Shown here: in pieces, positions 52,002 through 60,282 of the stretch
Numbering within the stretch: the stretch's first letter is position 1
Layout of the letters: each line of letters begins with the position of its first letter
Assembly (NCBI RefSeq): GCF_020404765.1
Contig: NZ_JAIVEM010000027.1
Coordinates: 1 to 64,000 of the forward strand
DNA length: 64,000 nt
Source: Paenibacillus sp. BJ-4
GTDB taxonomy: Bacteria > Bacillota > Bacilli > Paenibacillales > Paenibacillaceae
Direction of reading: 5' to 3'
Position numbers and translations under genes: made by a program
Notes under the pieces: model-generated
What the model saw: only the letters and a program-made list of their open reading frames with translations
Database searches by the model: none
Told to the model about the DNA's origin: nothing

Positions 52002-53702
52002 TCATTCTTTTCGCTTGGGGTCTTTATGCTTCAATAGAATGGGTCTGTTTTTCATAAACTGTAGCGGTGCCCGTAAGAGGTAATCCTTCCAGTCCTTCAA
52101 CGAACGTGGGGCCGTTAGACTAAGGAACGGCACGCCGAAGCTTTGTAATTTAGCCATATGAATACTCAGCATTAGAAAAAACATGATCACCCCATACAAA
52201 CCGAAGATAGCCGCCGCGAATATGACCGCAAAACGGAGAACACGCATGGAAATTCCAGCGCTGTATACAGGTGTGGAAAAAGAGGAAATGGCTGTGATTG
52301 CCACCACAATGACGAGAATCGGGCTCACGATTCCGGCATTGACAGCCGCCTGTCCAATAATAAGACCGCCGACAATGCCCATGGCGGGACCAATGGGTTT
52401 AGGTAGCCGTAACCCTGCTTCACGCAAAATTTCAATGGAAGTCTCCATAATCAGGACTTCAATGAGCGTGGAAAAGGGGACGCCCTGTCTCGCACTGATA
52501 ATGGAAATGACCAGCTTGGTCGGAATCAGCCCGGGATGAAATGAGATAAAGGAAATATAGAGCGCTGGGGCGAACAAAGATATCGAAGTTGCCATAAAAC
52601 GAAGAAATCGAATAAGCGACCCTGGTATCCATCGTTCATAGTAATCTTCGGGAGACTGGAGCATCATCCCGTACGTTACAGGCACAAGGAGCGCAAAAGG
52701 TGTGCCATCCAGCAGAATCGCTACACGTCCCTCCAGCAAAGCAGCCATGACCCGATCCGGTCTCTCCGTATTCTGAATCTGAAGAACCGGACTCAGAAAG
52801 TTATCCTCTATAAGCTGCTCCACATAGCCCGACTCCAGCACCTCATCCATATCAATGGTTTTGACCCGCCGCTTCACCTCATCTACAAGCTCAGGATCAG
52901 CAATGTCTTTGAAATACACCACCATCAGTTGCTTCTCCACTCTTTTGCCGACTTTGAAGGACGACATAGCCAGTTCTGTACTTTCTCCATGTCTGCGTAG
53001 CATGGCCGTATTGTCGCTGAGTGTCTCGGTAAAACCAATTCGCGGTCCCCGCAGTACCGACTCCGATATCGGATCTTCCACCCCTCGTGTATTCCCCTTG
53101 GGTGTACCCAGCACAAAAGCGCCCGGTATGCCCTGAATCATGAGTATTACTGAACCGAACAACACCTTTTGTAAAGCAAACTGCACATCCAACGTACATT
53201 CTGTCTCTGATACCAGCATGACCTGGCGAACAATCATATCCCGAAGCAATTCTCCTTTCGGAAGATCGTTGCCTCCTTGCCCGGAGCTACCCCAATCCAT
53301 CAGCGGCTTTAAAATGTTCTGGTCCATGCCCACCTTGTCCGTTAATCCATCCACAAAAAAAAGTGTACATGCAGCGTTCAGGTTTTCCAGAAAAATCGAG
53401 CGTTCATTCACGTCTGCCATATCCGCGACTGCTTGTCTGATTTTATCTAAATTGGCCTCATAGTCTTCGGTAAAAGTCTCCCTTTCCTTCTCTTCTTCAC
53501 TTACAGATGAATTATGATCTGATTGCTCCGAACGGTCTTGTTCTTCCATGAGCTTTAATCGCTCCCTACGTCTGCTTTCTCGGCCATCCAGCGCTCTAAT
53601 TTGTCGTACTGTGAGATAAATCATCAAAGGTACAATGAACAAAAAAAAGGCTTCCACCCACACGGTCCAATTGGGCATGTGCTTTGTGATTACCTGCCAC
53701 AT
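52002..53702 (-). CDS. gerAA: Spore germination protein, GerAA family
   Basis: 566 aa. An N-terminal membrane helix and charged segment with many Arg/Glu/Asp (DGRESRRRERLKLMEEQDRS), then the GerA domain (GMDQNILKPLMDWG, RVAILLDGTPFALLVPVTYG) and four to five C-terminal membrane helices (LVISIISARQGVPFSTLIEV, GIVGGLIIGQAAVNAGIVSP), the assembled channel. The ATG at 53702 follows GAAGGAGG at proper spacing; two ATGs within or ahead of the site are less likely. First gene of a leftward three-gene germinant receptor operon. Confidence 0.92.
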   Translation of the reverse strand: MWQVITKHMPNWTVWVEAFFLFIVPLMIYLTVRQIRALDGRESRRRERLKLMEEQDRSEQSDHNSSVSEEEKERETFTEDYEANLDKIRQAVADMADVNERSIFLENLNAACTLFFVDGLTDKVGMDQNILKPLMDWGSSGQGGNDLPKGELLRDMIVRQVMLVSETECTLDVQFALQKVLFGSVILMIQGIPGAFVLGTPKGNTRGVEDPISESVLRGPRIGFTETLSDNTAMLRRHGESTELAMSSFKVGKRVEKQLMVVYFKDIADPELVDEVKRRVKTIDMDEVLESGYVEQLIEDNFLSPVLQIQNTERPDRVMAALLEGRVAILLDGTPFALLVPVTYGMMLQSPEDYYERWIPGSLIRFLRFMATSISLFAPALYISFISFHPGLIPTKLVISIISARQGVPFSTLIEVLIMETSIEILREAGLRLPKPIGPAMGIVGGLIIGQAAVNAGIVSPILVIVVAITAISSFSTPVYSAGISMRVLRFAVIFAAAIFGLYGVIMFFLMLSIHMAKLQSFGVPFLSLTAPRSLKDWKDYLLRAPLQFMKNRPILLKHKDPKRKE

Positions 53703-54014
53703 GTTCATTCCTCCTTCATTTCCATCCGATTTGTATATATATTTACCTGGATTAGAAAAAAGATGCATCCATGATGGGTGACTTAACCATCCTCAGGTAT
53801 ACATAAAGGACGTAACAAGTGATGCTCGCATCTCAATATGCGCATTTCATGGGATAAATTTATTGATGAATAAAAGGAATAAAAAGGTGAATTTGATGGA
53901 GGACTTGTAGTGTAAAAAGTGGAATTCCATGATAATATCTATTCATTCTATGACTAATGTCGCAATTTTCTTGAATTTATTGTCTATTATTCGAATTTAA
54001 AAGGAGCTGTAGGT
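53703..54014. other. 312-base intergenic region between gerAA and the collar gene
   Basis: Divergent promoter region. It contains A/T-rich stretches and a five-codon ATGGAGGACTTG ORF preceded by AAAAAGGTG at about 53884-53912. I see no convincing sigma-G or sigma-A pair, and no hairpin. Confidence 0.4.
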
Positions 54015-54356
54015 ATGAAGAATCATTTTTGGAAAAAAACCGCTGTATTGAGCTTGTTGGCGGTCATTTTGGTAGGGGGAACTGCAATAAGCCCCAAACA
54101 GGCACAAGCATCACCCGACCCTTTTATTGGGGAAATTACGTTGTATCCTTACACGTACGCACCTAATGGATGGATAAAATGTGAAGGCCAGGTCTTGTCT
54201 ATTCAATCGAATACGATGTTATTTTCACTGCTGGGTGCTAATTTTGGTGGGAATGGAACAACTACATTTGCATTACCTGATCTGCGCGGGGCCTCTCCGA
54301 TACCAAATGTAGATTACTATATTGCAATTCAAGGGCAGTTCCCGCCTCGACCATAA
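54015..54356 (+). CDS. Secreted mini tail-collar domain protein (Mdp-like), 113 aa
   Basis: An N-terminal Sec signal ends near residue 32 (PKQAQA). Then a phage tail-collar domain: FIGEITLYPYTYAPNGWIKC, NTMLFSLLGANFGGNGTTTF, LPDLRGASP. The end VDYYIAIQGQFPPRP matches the C-terminal end of microcystin-dependent-protein-type collars, but the long middle part of those is missing. So it is a compact, exported version. AAAAGGAG before the ATG. It precedes an SLH surface protein by 46 bases, same strand, so it may be cell-surface or spore associated. Confidence 0.8.
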   Translation: MKNHFWKKTAVLSLLAVILVGGTAISPKQAQASPDPFIGEITLYPYTYAPNGWIKCEGQVLSIQSNTMLFSLLGANFGGNGTTTFALPDLRGASPIPNVDYYIAIQGQFPPRP

Positions 54357-54402
54357 TGAATATGTTCATCAGTGTCCTATTTAATGAAGAAGAGGTGATG
54401 GC

Positions 54403-57400
54403 GTGCTCGAAGGCAATAACTTCACACGCAATAAATTGAAACCCTATCGCTTGCTGATTCCGTTGCTGCCCTTCCTCGGCGGAGCTGCTTTACTCATAGG
54501 GACGAATGAGGCCAGTGCTGCTGGCTCGGAAAATGTAGTGCTTAACAAACCAGCCACATCAAGCGGCTACACCCAGCCATATGAGGCCAGTAAAGCAGTA
54601 GACGGTTCCTATGAACCGACAAGCCGCTGGTATCAAGCCAGCAACGGTGAAAAATGGATTCAGGTGGATCTGAGAGACTGGTATATCGTAGATCGTTACG
54701 CTGTAGCAGGTATGGGGATCATGGATGGATGGCAGGATCAACGTGACCCTTACAGCTTTCGATTGCAAACGAGCAGTGACGGAAGCAATTGGGTCACGGT
54801 CGATACCGTTCAGGATAATGCGAACCCTCATTTTGAAAAGAGCATCACTCCTGTAACTGCACGATACTTGAAATTATATATTGATCAAGGAAATGCGAGA
54901 AACAATCTATGGGCTTCTATTCTGGAATTTGAAGCTTATGGGGAGCGATTACCCATTCCGCAGGCTCCGGGTCATTTTACGGGAATTAAAAAGGGAAATA
55001 CGGTGGAATTGAGCTGGGATTCCGTTCCTTATACATCTTCATACAAGGTCATACGAAATGGCGTTACACTGTATACGGGCAGCTTAACCCAATTTATAGA
55101 CACTTCAGCCTTGCCACCAGGCGAGGCTCTGTACAGTCTGCAGGCTGTGAATGCTAAAGGAGAAAGTACTCCCTCAGAGGTCACAGTGAACATTCCTACG
55201 GATGCCGATGATGTTGCACAGGCCAAAGACGCACTTGCGCTAGGCTTCGCCTCCGGAGATTCTGCTGCTGCGGTATCACAGCCACTGGTATTGCCACGGA
55301 CTGGATTGAACGGTACGACGGTGAGTTGGAGCTCGGATAGCCCGGATGTCATTACAAAAGAGGGTGCTGTAACGCGTCCAAGCTACGATGCGGGAGATAA
55401 GAAAGTAACGCTGACCGCAACGATTACAAAGGGAACCGCTTCAGATACCCGAACTTTTGAGGTTACGGTTCTGAAAGCTACTGCTCAAGATACACTGGAT
55501 CAGGCGGCGGATCATCTCTCGCTTGGCGATTTGACTGCGGTAAAAGATAATATATCTCTTCCTTTATCCGGTTATGGTGGTGTGCTGATCGAATGGTCCA
55601 CAGCCAAACCGCTTATTATTGCCGCAGATGGAACCCTCACCAGACCCTCCTATAGTCATGGAGATACTGACGTTACCCTGACAGCTACCCTGCAACTCGC
55701 TGGCTTGTCGAAAACAAAGAATTTCACTGCCCATGTACTCAGTCTGCCAATGAGCGATACTGAAGCCGTTGACGCAGCATACAGGGCGCTTGAGTTGCCG
55801 ATGACTACAGTAACCGGAGACGTATATTTGCCGACAGACGCTCTGAATGGCGTTCAGGTGTCATGGACTTCAAATCAGCCTGAATTCCTGGATCATACTG
55901 GACATGTCACATTCCCGAGCTATGTACAGGGTGATCAGAACATTACGCTGGAAGCGGTTCTGTCAAGAGGCGGAGTTGAGCTTCGAAAAACATTCAGCCT
56001 GCTCGTGCCTGCACTGCCCGTAAGTGCGGATGAAGCAGTGAACTTGGCGGCAAATACACTGAAACTGGATTACCCACAAGGGATTAAGGATTCTATCGCT
56101 CTGCCCCATACCGGGGCATTCGATACCCAGATCGACTGGTCCTCGGATCAACCGGATGTCCTCAGCAGCAGCGGTCAGGTGAATCGGCCCAAATATACAG
56201 ACGGTGATGTGAATGTACAGTTAAAGGCAATCATTTCTAAAGGTACGGCTTTTGTAGAAAGAACATTCACCATTACGGTGTTGAAGGCACTGCCGAATAC
56301 ACCTTATGTACGATTGAACGGCAATAACCCGATTGTTCTGGAAACCGGCGACAGCTTCACCGATCCGGGAGCCAGTGTACTGGACAGCGTCTACGGCAAT
56401 GTTCTGATCCCTGAGCTGTCAGGTAGCGGTAATGTCGACACAAATGTGCCCGGCATATACGTATTGAACTATGCTTATAGCGACAATGGAGGCTGGACGG
56501 CAGAGCCAGCCGAACGCCGTGTAAACGTACTGCCCCGTGCGGTTGGTGCCGCAGCAGGCACTGAGAGTATCGGCTCGGTGATCGTTACGGGTGCCTTGCC
56601 GGGGGCTCGTCTGGAGCTGTACAATGCCCAGCAAGAGCTTATAGCGGAAGGAACCGCTTCCGCAGAAGGAAAATATATATTTACACCCGTTCCCGAGGGG
56701 GCCAGCTACTATGTGATACAAAGCGCAAATGGCATGAAGAGCGCTCCCTCGGGGTTAGTATATGCTCAAGGCTTAACCGCCCAGCGTGTCGCGGATTCCA
56801 TCACAAGCATACCAGCCCCTACAGCAAGTGATACGCTGCTCAGGTTGCCTGCTGTTCCCGATGGTTTCCGTCTGACCATCAGCAGCAGTAGCCAGCCAGA
56901 CATCGTACGGACAGATGGAACTATTGTTCAAGCAGTAACTTCATCCGTTGTATCTGTAGTATTGAATGTCATAAAGGTAAGTGATGGTTCTCATGCTTTG
57001 ACACAAGCAATAGAAGTCATTATCCCTGCCAAGATTAGTATGGACACGGGCAAGTCTAACAAAGATAACGAGGAAGATCAGTTTCTACAGGCAGGAACCT
57101 CCGAGCAAGGAAAAGAGGTCTCCCTCTTTGTTCCGACAGCGGCATATCTCGATGAACAGATACAACAAGCACTTCGGGAAGGCAAGGCATACGCAGACAT
57201 TCGTTCGGAGCAGGAAAAGCAAATTAGTCGTGTTATCCTTTCTCGAGCTTTGCTGAATAAATGGGATAAGGTTGGAGCTGCGGTAATATCCCGATATGGA
57301 ACACTGATGATATCCAGCGACGCCTTAACCCGCATGGCCCCAGGCCAGCAGGACGTTACCCTGTCCTTCCAGCATGCGGATGCAGAACGCGCACAGCAGA

Positions 57401-58290
57401 TGCGTGATTGGGCCGAGCAACAATCCAACCTGAAGCTAATAGGCCCGATTGTAGACATCAAAGCCAACGTGACAGGAACCTCGTCCATCGTTCTACCGCT
57501 GGATAACGAATCCTTAAACAAATTGCAGAATGCGGAACCTCAATTCTCTATTCTTGCTATTCATGAAAATGGCGAGCGTGAGATTCTAAAAGGCACTGCT
57601 GTGATGGATTCAAGAGGAATTTTGTCGGGTGTGAGTCTGAATACAACTCGGTTAAATACCTTTGCCGTTGCCGTCTCTACCGACGCAAAGCCTCAAACCG
57701 GTCAGACAAATGTGCAAAATGCCCCCGTAAATTCGCCGGATTCGCAAGAGCTAGCTCAGGTATGGCCGGATGTACAAGGCCATTGGGCAGCGAAATCCCT
57801 GCAATCTCTTGCAGCCAAAGGCTGGATACAAGGATATAAAGACGGCAACATGCGCCCTGAGCGCGCGGTAAGCCGTGCAGAATTTGTGTCCATACTGACC
57901 AGAGCTTTGGGGACTACTGAAGACGAAGCTACATCTACCAATTTTACTGATATGGAAGGACACTGGGCTGTAGCAGCCGTGGATGCCGCTCATCGTCAGG
58001 GATGGATTCAGGGGCTAACCGTTCAGACATTCGGCCCTGATGAGAGCCTTACCCGAGAACAGGCGATGGTGATCCTGTCACATGCATTAGCGGATAAAAT
58101 ATCTGCTTCAAGCAAGGCTGTACCGCAGTCCTATAAGGATGATCCGCAGATTGCTTCCTGGGCTTCCACTGCATTCGAAAATGCTGTTGGCTCCGGCTGG
58201 ATTAACGGGTATCCTGATGGGACGCTCAGACCGAAGGCAGCCATCAGCAGAGGCGAGCTGGCTGAAATACTGGTACGTATTTTCAAATAA
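54403..58290 (+). CDS. SLH-anchored multidomain surface protein with discoidin and Ig-like repeats
   Basis: 1295 aa from a GTG at 54403 with AGAAGAGGTG upstream. Order: signal peptide to about 40 (ASAA); F5/8-type C (discoidin) domain 41-182; FN3 185-265; four aBig-type Ig repeats about 266-625 with the recurring pattern W-S-(S/T)-x-x-P-x-(V/I), G-x-(V/L)-T-(R/F)-P-(S/K)-Y, G-D-x-x-(V/I)-x-L; a DUF5011-like Ig near 630-700; a degenerate fifth repeat near 815-870; a non-repeated part; three SLH domains about 1118-1295 (GHWAAKSLQSLAAKGWIQGY) that bind pyruvylated wall polymer. It is probably a glycan-binding adhesin. Confidence 0.9.
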   Translation: MLEGNNFTRNKLKPYRLLIPLLPFLGGAALLIGTNEASAAGSENVVLNKPATSSGYTQPYEASKAVDGSYEPTSRWYQASNGEKWIQVDLRDWYIVDRYAVAGMGIMDGWQDQRDPYSFRLQTSSDGSNWVTVDTVQDNANPHFEKSITPVTARYLKLYIDQGNARNNLWASILEFEAYGERLPIPQAPGHFTGIKKGNTVELSWDSVPYTSSYKVIRNGVTLYTGSLTQFIDTSALPPGEALYSLQAVNAKGESTPSEVTVNIPTDADDVAQAKDALALGFASGDSAAAVSQPLVLPRTGLNGTTVSWSSDSPDVITKEGAVTRPSYDAGDKKVTLTATITKGTASDTRTFEVTVLKATAQDTLDQAADHLSLGDLTAVKDNISLPLSGYGGVLIEWSTAKPLIIAADGTLTRPSYSHGDTDVTLTATLQLAGLSKTKNFTAHVLSLPMSDTEAVDAAYRALELPMTTVTGDVYLPTDALNGVQVSWTSNQPEFLDHTGHVTFPSYVQGDQNITLEAVLSRGGVELRKTFSLLVPALPVSADEAVNLAANTLKLDYPQGIKDSIALPHTGAFDTQIDWSSDQPDVLSSSGQVNRPKYTDGDVNVQLKAIISKGTAFVERTFTITVLKALPNTPYVRLNGNNPIVLETGDSFTDPGASVLDSVYGNVLIPELSGSGNVDTNVPGIYVLNYAYSDNGGWTAEPAERRVNVLPRAVGAAAGTESIGSVIVTGALPGARLELYNAQQELIAEGTASAEGKYIFTPVPEGASYYVIQSANGMKSAPSGLVYAQGLTAQRVADSITSIPAPTASDTLLRLPAVPDGFRLTISSSSQPDIVRTDGTIVQAVTSSVVSVVLNVIKVSDGSHALTQAIEVIIPAKISMDTGKSNKDNEEDQFLQAGTSEQGKEVSLFVPTAAYLDEQIQQALREGKAYADIRSEQEKQISRVILSRALLNKWDKVGAAVISRYGTLMISSDALTRMAPGQQDVTLSFQHADAERAQQMRDWAEQQSNLKLIGPIVDIKANVTGTSSIVLPLDNESLNKLQNAEPQFSILAIHENGEREILKGTAVMDSRGILSGVSLNTTRLNTFAVAVSTDAKPQTGQTNVQNAPVNSPDSQELAQVWPDVQGHWAAKSLQSLAAKGWIQGYKDGNMRPERAVSRAEFVSILTRALGTTEDEATSTNFTDMEGHWAVAAVDAAHRQGWIQGLTVQTFGPDESLTREQAMVILSHALADKISASSKAVPQSYKDDPQIASWASTAFENAVGSGWINGYPDGTLRPKAAISRGELAEILVRIFK

Positions 58291-58333
58291 GAGTGTTAAG
58301 GACCCTTAAATTAGACAGAGTACAAATAAATAC

Positions 58334-58370
58334 AGCGCGGCCCCAAGCTTCTCGGGGACCGCGCTTTTTT
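58334..58370 (+). terminator. Terminator after the SLH protein gene
   Basis: AGCGCGG-CCCC and GGGG-A-CCGCGCT arms followed by T6. Rightward. Confidence 0.85.
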
Positions 58371-58517
58371 CATGTACAAGCCTCCAACATTCATTTTTGC
58401 TTGTTTGTTCACCCTTTTTGCTTCAGTAAATATATTAAATAATACCTGTGAAGCGGGGCGATTAACCACTTGTCACCTCATGTAGTAGGAAGATGGTGAG
58501 GAGGAGATATTAAGAGC

Positions 58518-59865
58518 ATGAAACATAAAAAGCCGTTCAGGTTCAGTGGCGCTTCAAAAAAAGATGAAGACCGAAACCAACAAAAGTTAATCGAAGTATT
58601 GAGGCTCTTCTCAAGCTTATTCATGAATTGACCGCGATCATCCCACTCGTATTTGAAAATCCCTCAGCAGCTAATGTTTCTTCATTGCAGCAAATTTTAA
58701 AACAATTGTTAATTCTGGCGAAAAGCTTAAGACTTAGAAATGGGGTTAAGGCAGACTTATTGGCAGCATTGGAGCTGGCTATCGTGGCGCTAGAAGCAGC
58801 ACCTTTCTCGCCGATTAGTGTAGGAACTACACTGCAACAGCTTCTGGATGCCCTATTGTCTATCGTTCTACAGGAATCCCTTGATCCTGTTTTTAAAGAC
58901 AGTCTGATTAGTGCGATCAGAACGACAGGAACGACTATTAGCAACGCATTAGGTGAAACATACGAAGCATATATTCAGGGGGCCCTGGCCCACAAGGGCC
59001 TGCTGGACCTCCAGGTCCTGTGGGTGCTCCGGGTCCAGCAGGGGTTCCGGGACCACCGGGGCCTGCCGGGCCTGCGGGGCCAGTTGGAGCTACTGGACCT
59101 GTCGGAGCCGCTGGGCCGATCGGGGCTGCTGGGCCTGAAGGACCCGTCGGAGCCACAGGGGCGGCGGGTCCTGCCGGAGGGGCTACGGGCGCCACAGGGG
59201 CAACAGGCGCCGATGGCATTGCCGGACCCGCTGGACCTACCGGAGCCACGGGCGCCGATGGCATTGCCGGGCTCGCGGGGGCGACTGGCGCTACGGGCGC
59301 GGACGGCTTGCCTGGACTGACTGGACCTACCGGAGCCACTGGTTCGGGGGCAATCATTCCGTTTGCTTCAGGTGGACCAGCGATTATGACCACCATTGCT
59401 GGCGGATTGGTAGGAACCACAAGTTTGATCGGCTTCGGAAGCTCGACAACAGGGGTTAACCTTATAGGCGGAGCCATTGACCTGACAGGTGCACTTGCAG
59501 GACCACTGATCAACTTCGCTTTTTCCGTTCCACGGGATGGTGTAATTACATCCATTGCCGGATATTTCAGTACAACGGCCGGGCTTACCCTTATCGGTTC
59601 ATCTATATCCATCACTGCCCAATTGTTTAGTTCCTCAGCACCTAATAACACCTTTACAGCGGTCCCCGGAGCTACTGTTACATTAACTCCACCACTGACT
59701 GGTATCATCGCTTTAGGGGCAATATCCAGTGGCATCAATACCGGATTGGCTATACCGGTAACAGCGGGAACCCGACTGCTTCTGGTCTTCTCCGCAACCG
59801 CTACTGGTGCCTCTCTTCTTAACACCGTTATCGGTTATGCGAGCGCAGGTATTACCATTACCTGA
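58518..59865 (+). pseudogene. BclA-like collagen exosporium gene broken by two frameshifts
   Basis: The ATG at 58518 lies 11 bases after GGAGGAG but stops after 34 codons. One base over, the same reading continues as VNRSIEALLKLIHELTAIIP and runs to about 58975 through a helical N-terminal part (LIVALEAAPFSPISVGTTLQ). A second single-base shift at a G5 run (58979-58983) then gives [20 protein letters not shown] and a long Gly-X-Y collagen stretch to 59345. The last 170 residues ([20 protein letters not shown], ending [16 protein letters not shown]) are the BclA C-terminal TNF-like domain. Adding one A at the A4 near 58582 and one G at G5 would restore the gene. Confidence 0.75.
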
Positions 59866-59873
59866 TTCAGGAT

Positions 59874-59914
59874 GACAAGAGCCCCACAGGATTAGGTCCT
59901 GTGAGGCTCTTGTC
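59874..59914. terminator. Convergent terminator between the collagen gene and nirD
   Basis: Arms GACAAGAGCCCCACAGG and CCTGTGAGGCTCTTGTC pair with one mismatch. Confidence 0.85.
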
Positions 59915-59921
59915 ATTTGTA

Positions 59922-60242
59922 TTAAAGCGATATTTTCACTTCTTCTCCGTCTTCCCGAATGTCGAATGTTTTGACTTGCCCGGTATCAGGCTCTTGAACA
60001 ATACCTGTCTCCAAATCAATCTTCCAGTCACATAGCGGGTCATAAATGTAATGACCGGATACCATCGCTTCGGTAAGCGGCCCCCCTTTAGGATGCGGGC
60101 TGGAATTTTCAACAGCGTAAAGCTTGTTCTCAGAAGTGCGGAATACTGCAATTTCGTTATCATCCAACCGGATCGTCCGCCCAATTCTAGTTGGAAAATC
60201 CTTACTGTTACCGACGATAAGCCATTCAGCATGTTTGATCAT
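59922..60242 (-). CDS. nirD: Nitrite reductase small subunit, NirD/NasE-like, Rieske ligands absent
   Basis: 106 aa, the family length. Rieske-fold protein that accompanies NirB in NAD(P)H nitrite reductase, turning nitrite to ammonium. In NasE-type proteins the cluster ligands are CPHK... and CPLH...; here the first reads NSSPHPKGGPLTEA and the second YIYDPLCDWKIDL, so the first Cys is Ser and Cys-x-x-His has become Asp-x-x-Cys. E. coli NirD also lacks ligands, so the protein may be structural. Start ATG at 60242, AGAAGGGA upstream; it begins 41 bases inside the end of nirB. Confidence 0.85.
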   Translation of the reverse strand: MIKHAEWLIVGNSKDFPTRIGRTIRLDDNEIAVFRTSENKLYAVENSSPHPKGGPLTEAMVSGHYIYDPLCDWKIDLETGIVQEPDTGQVKTFDIREDGEEVKISL

Positions 60243-60282
60243 TCGCTTGATTGCTCCCTTCTCTAGGCATGATCTAAATAAT

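Noticed and set aside
59020..59345. Proline- and glycine-rich frame on the opposite strand of the collagen region (59825 to 58938)
   Set aside because: It mirrors the Gly-X-Y codons of the sense strand and has no ribosome site, so it is a shadow.
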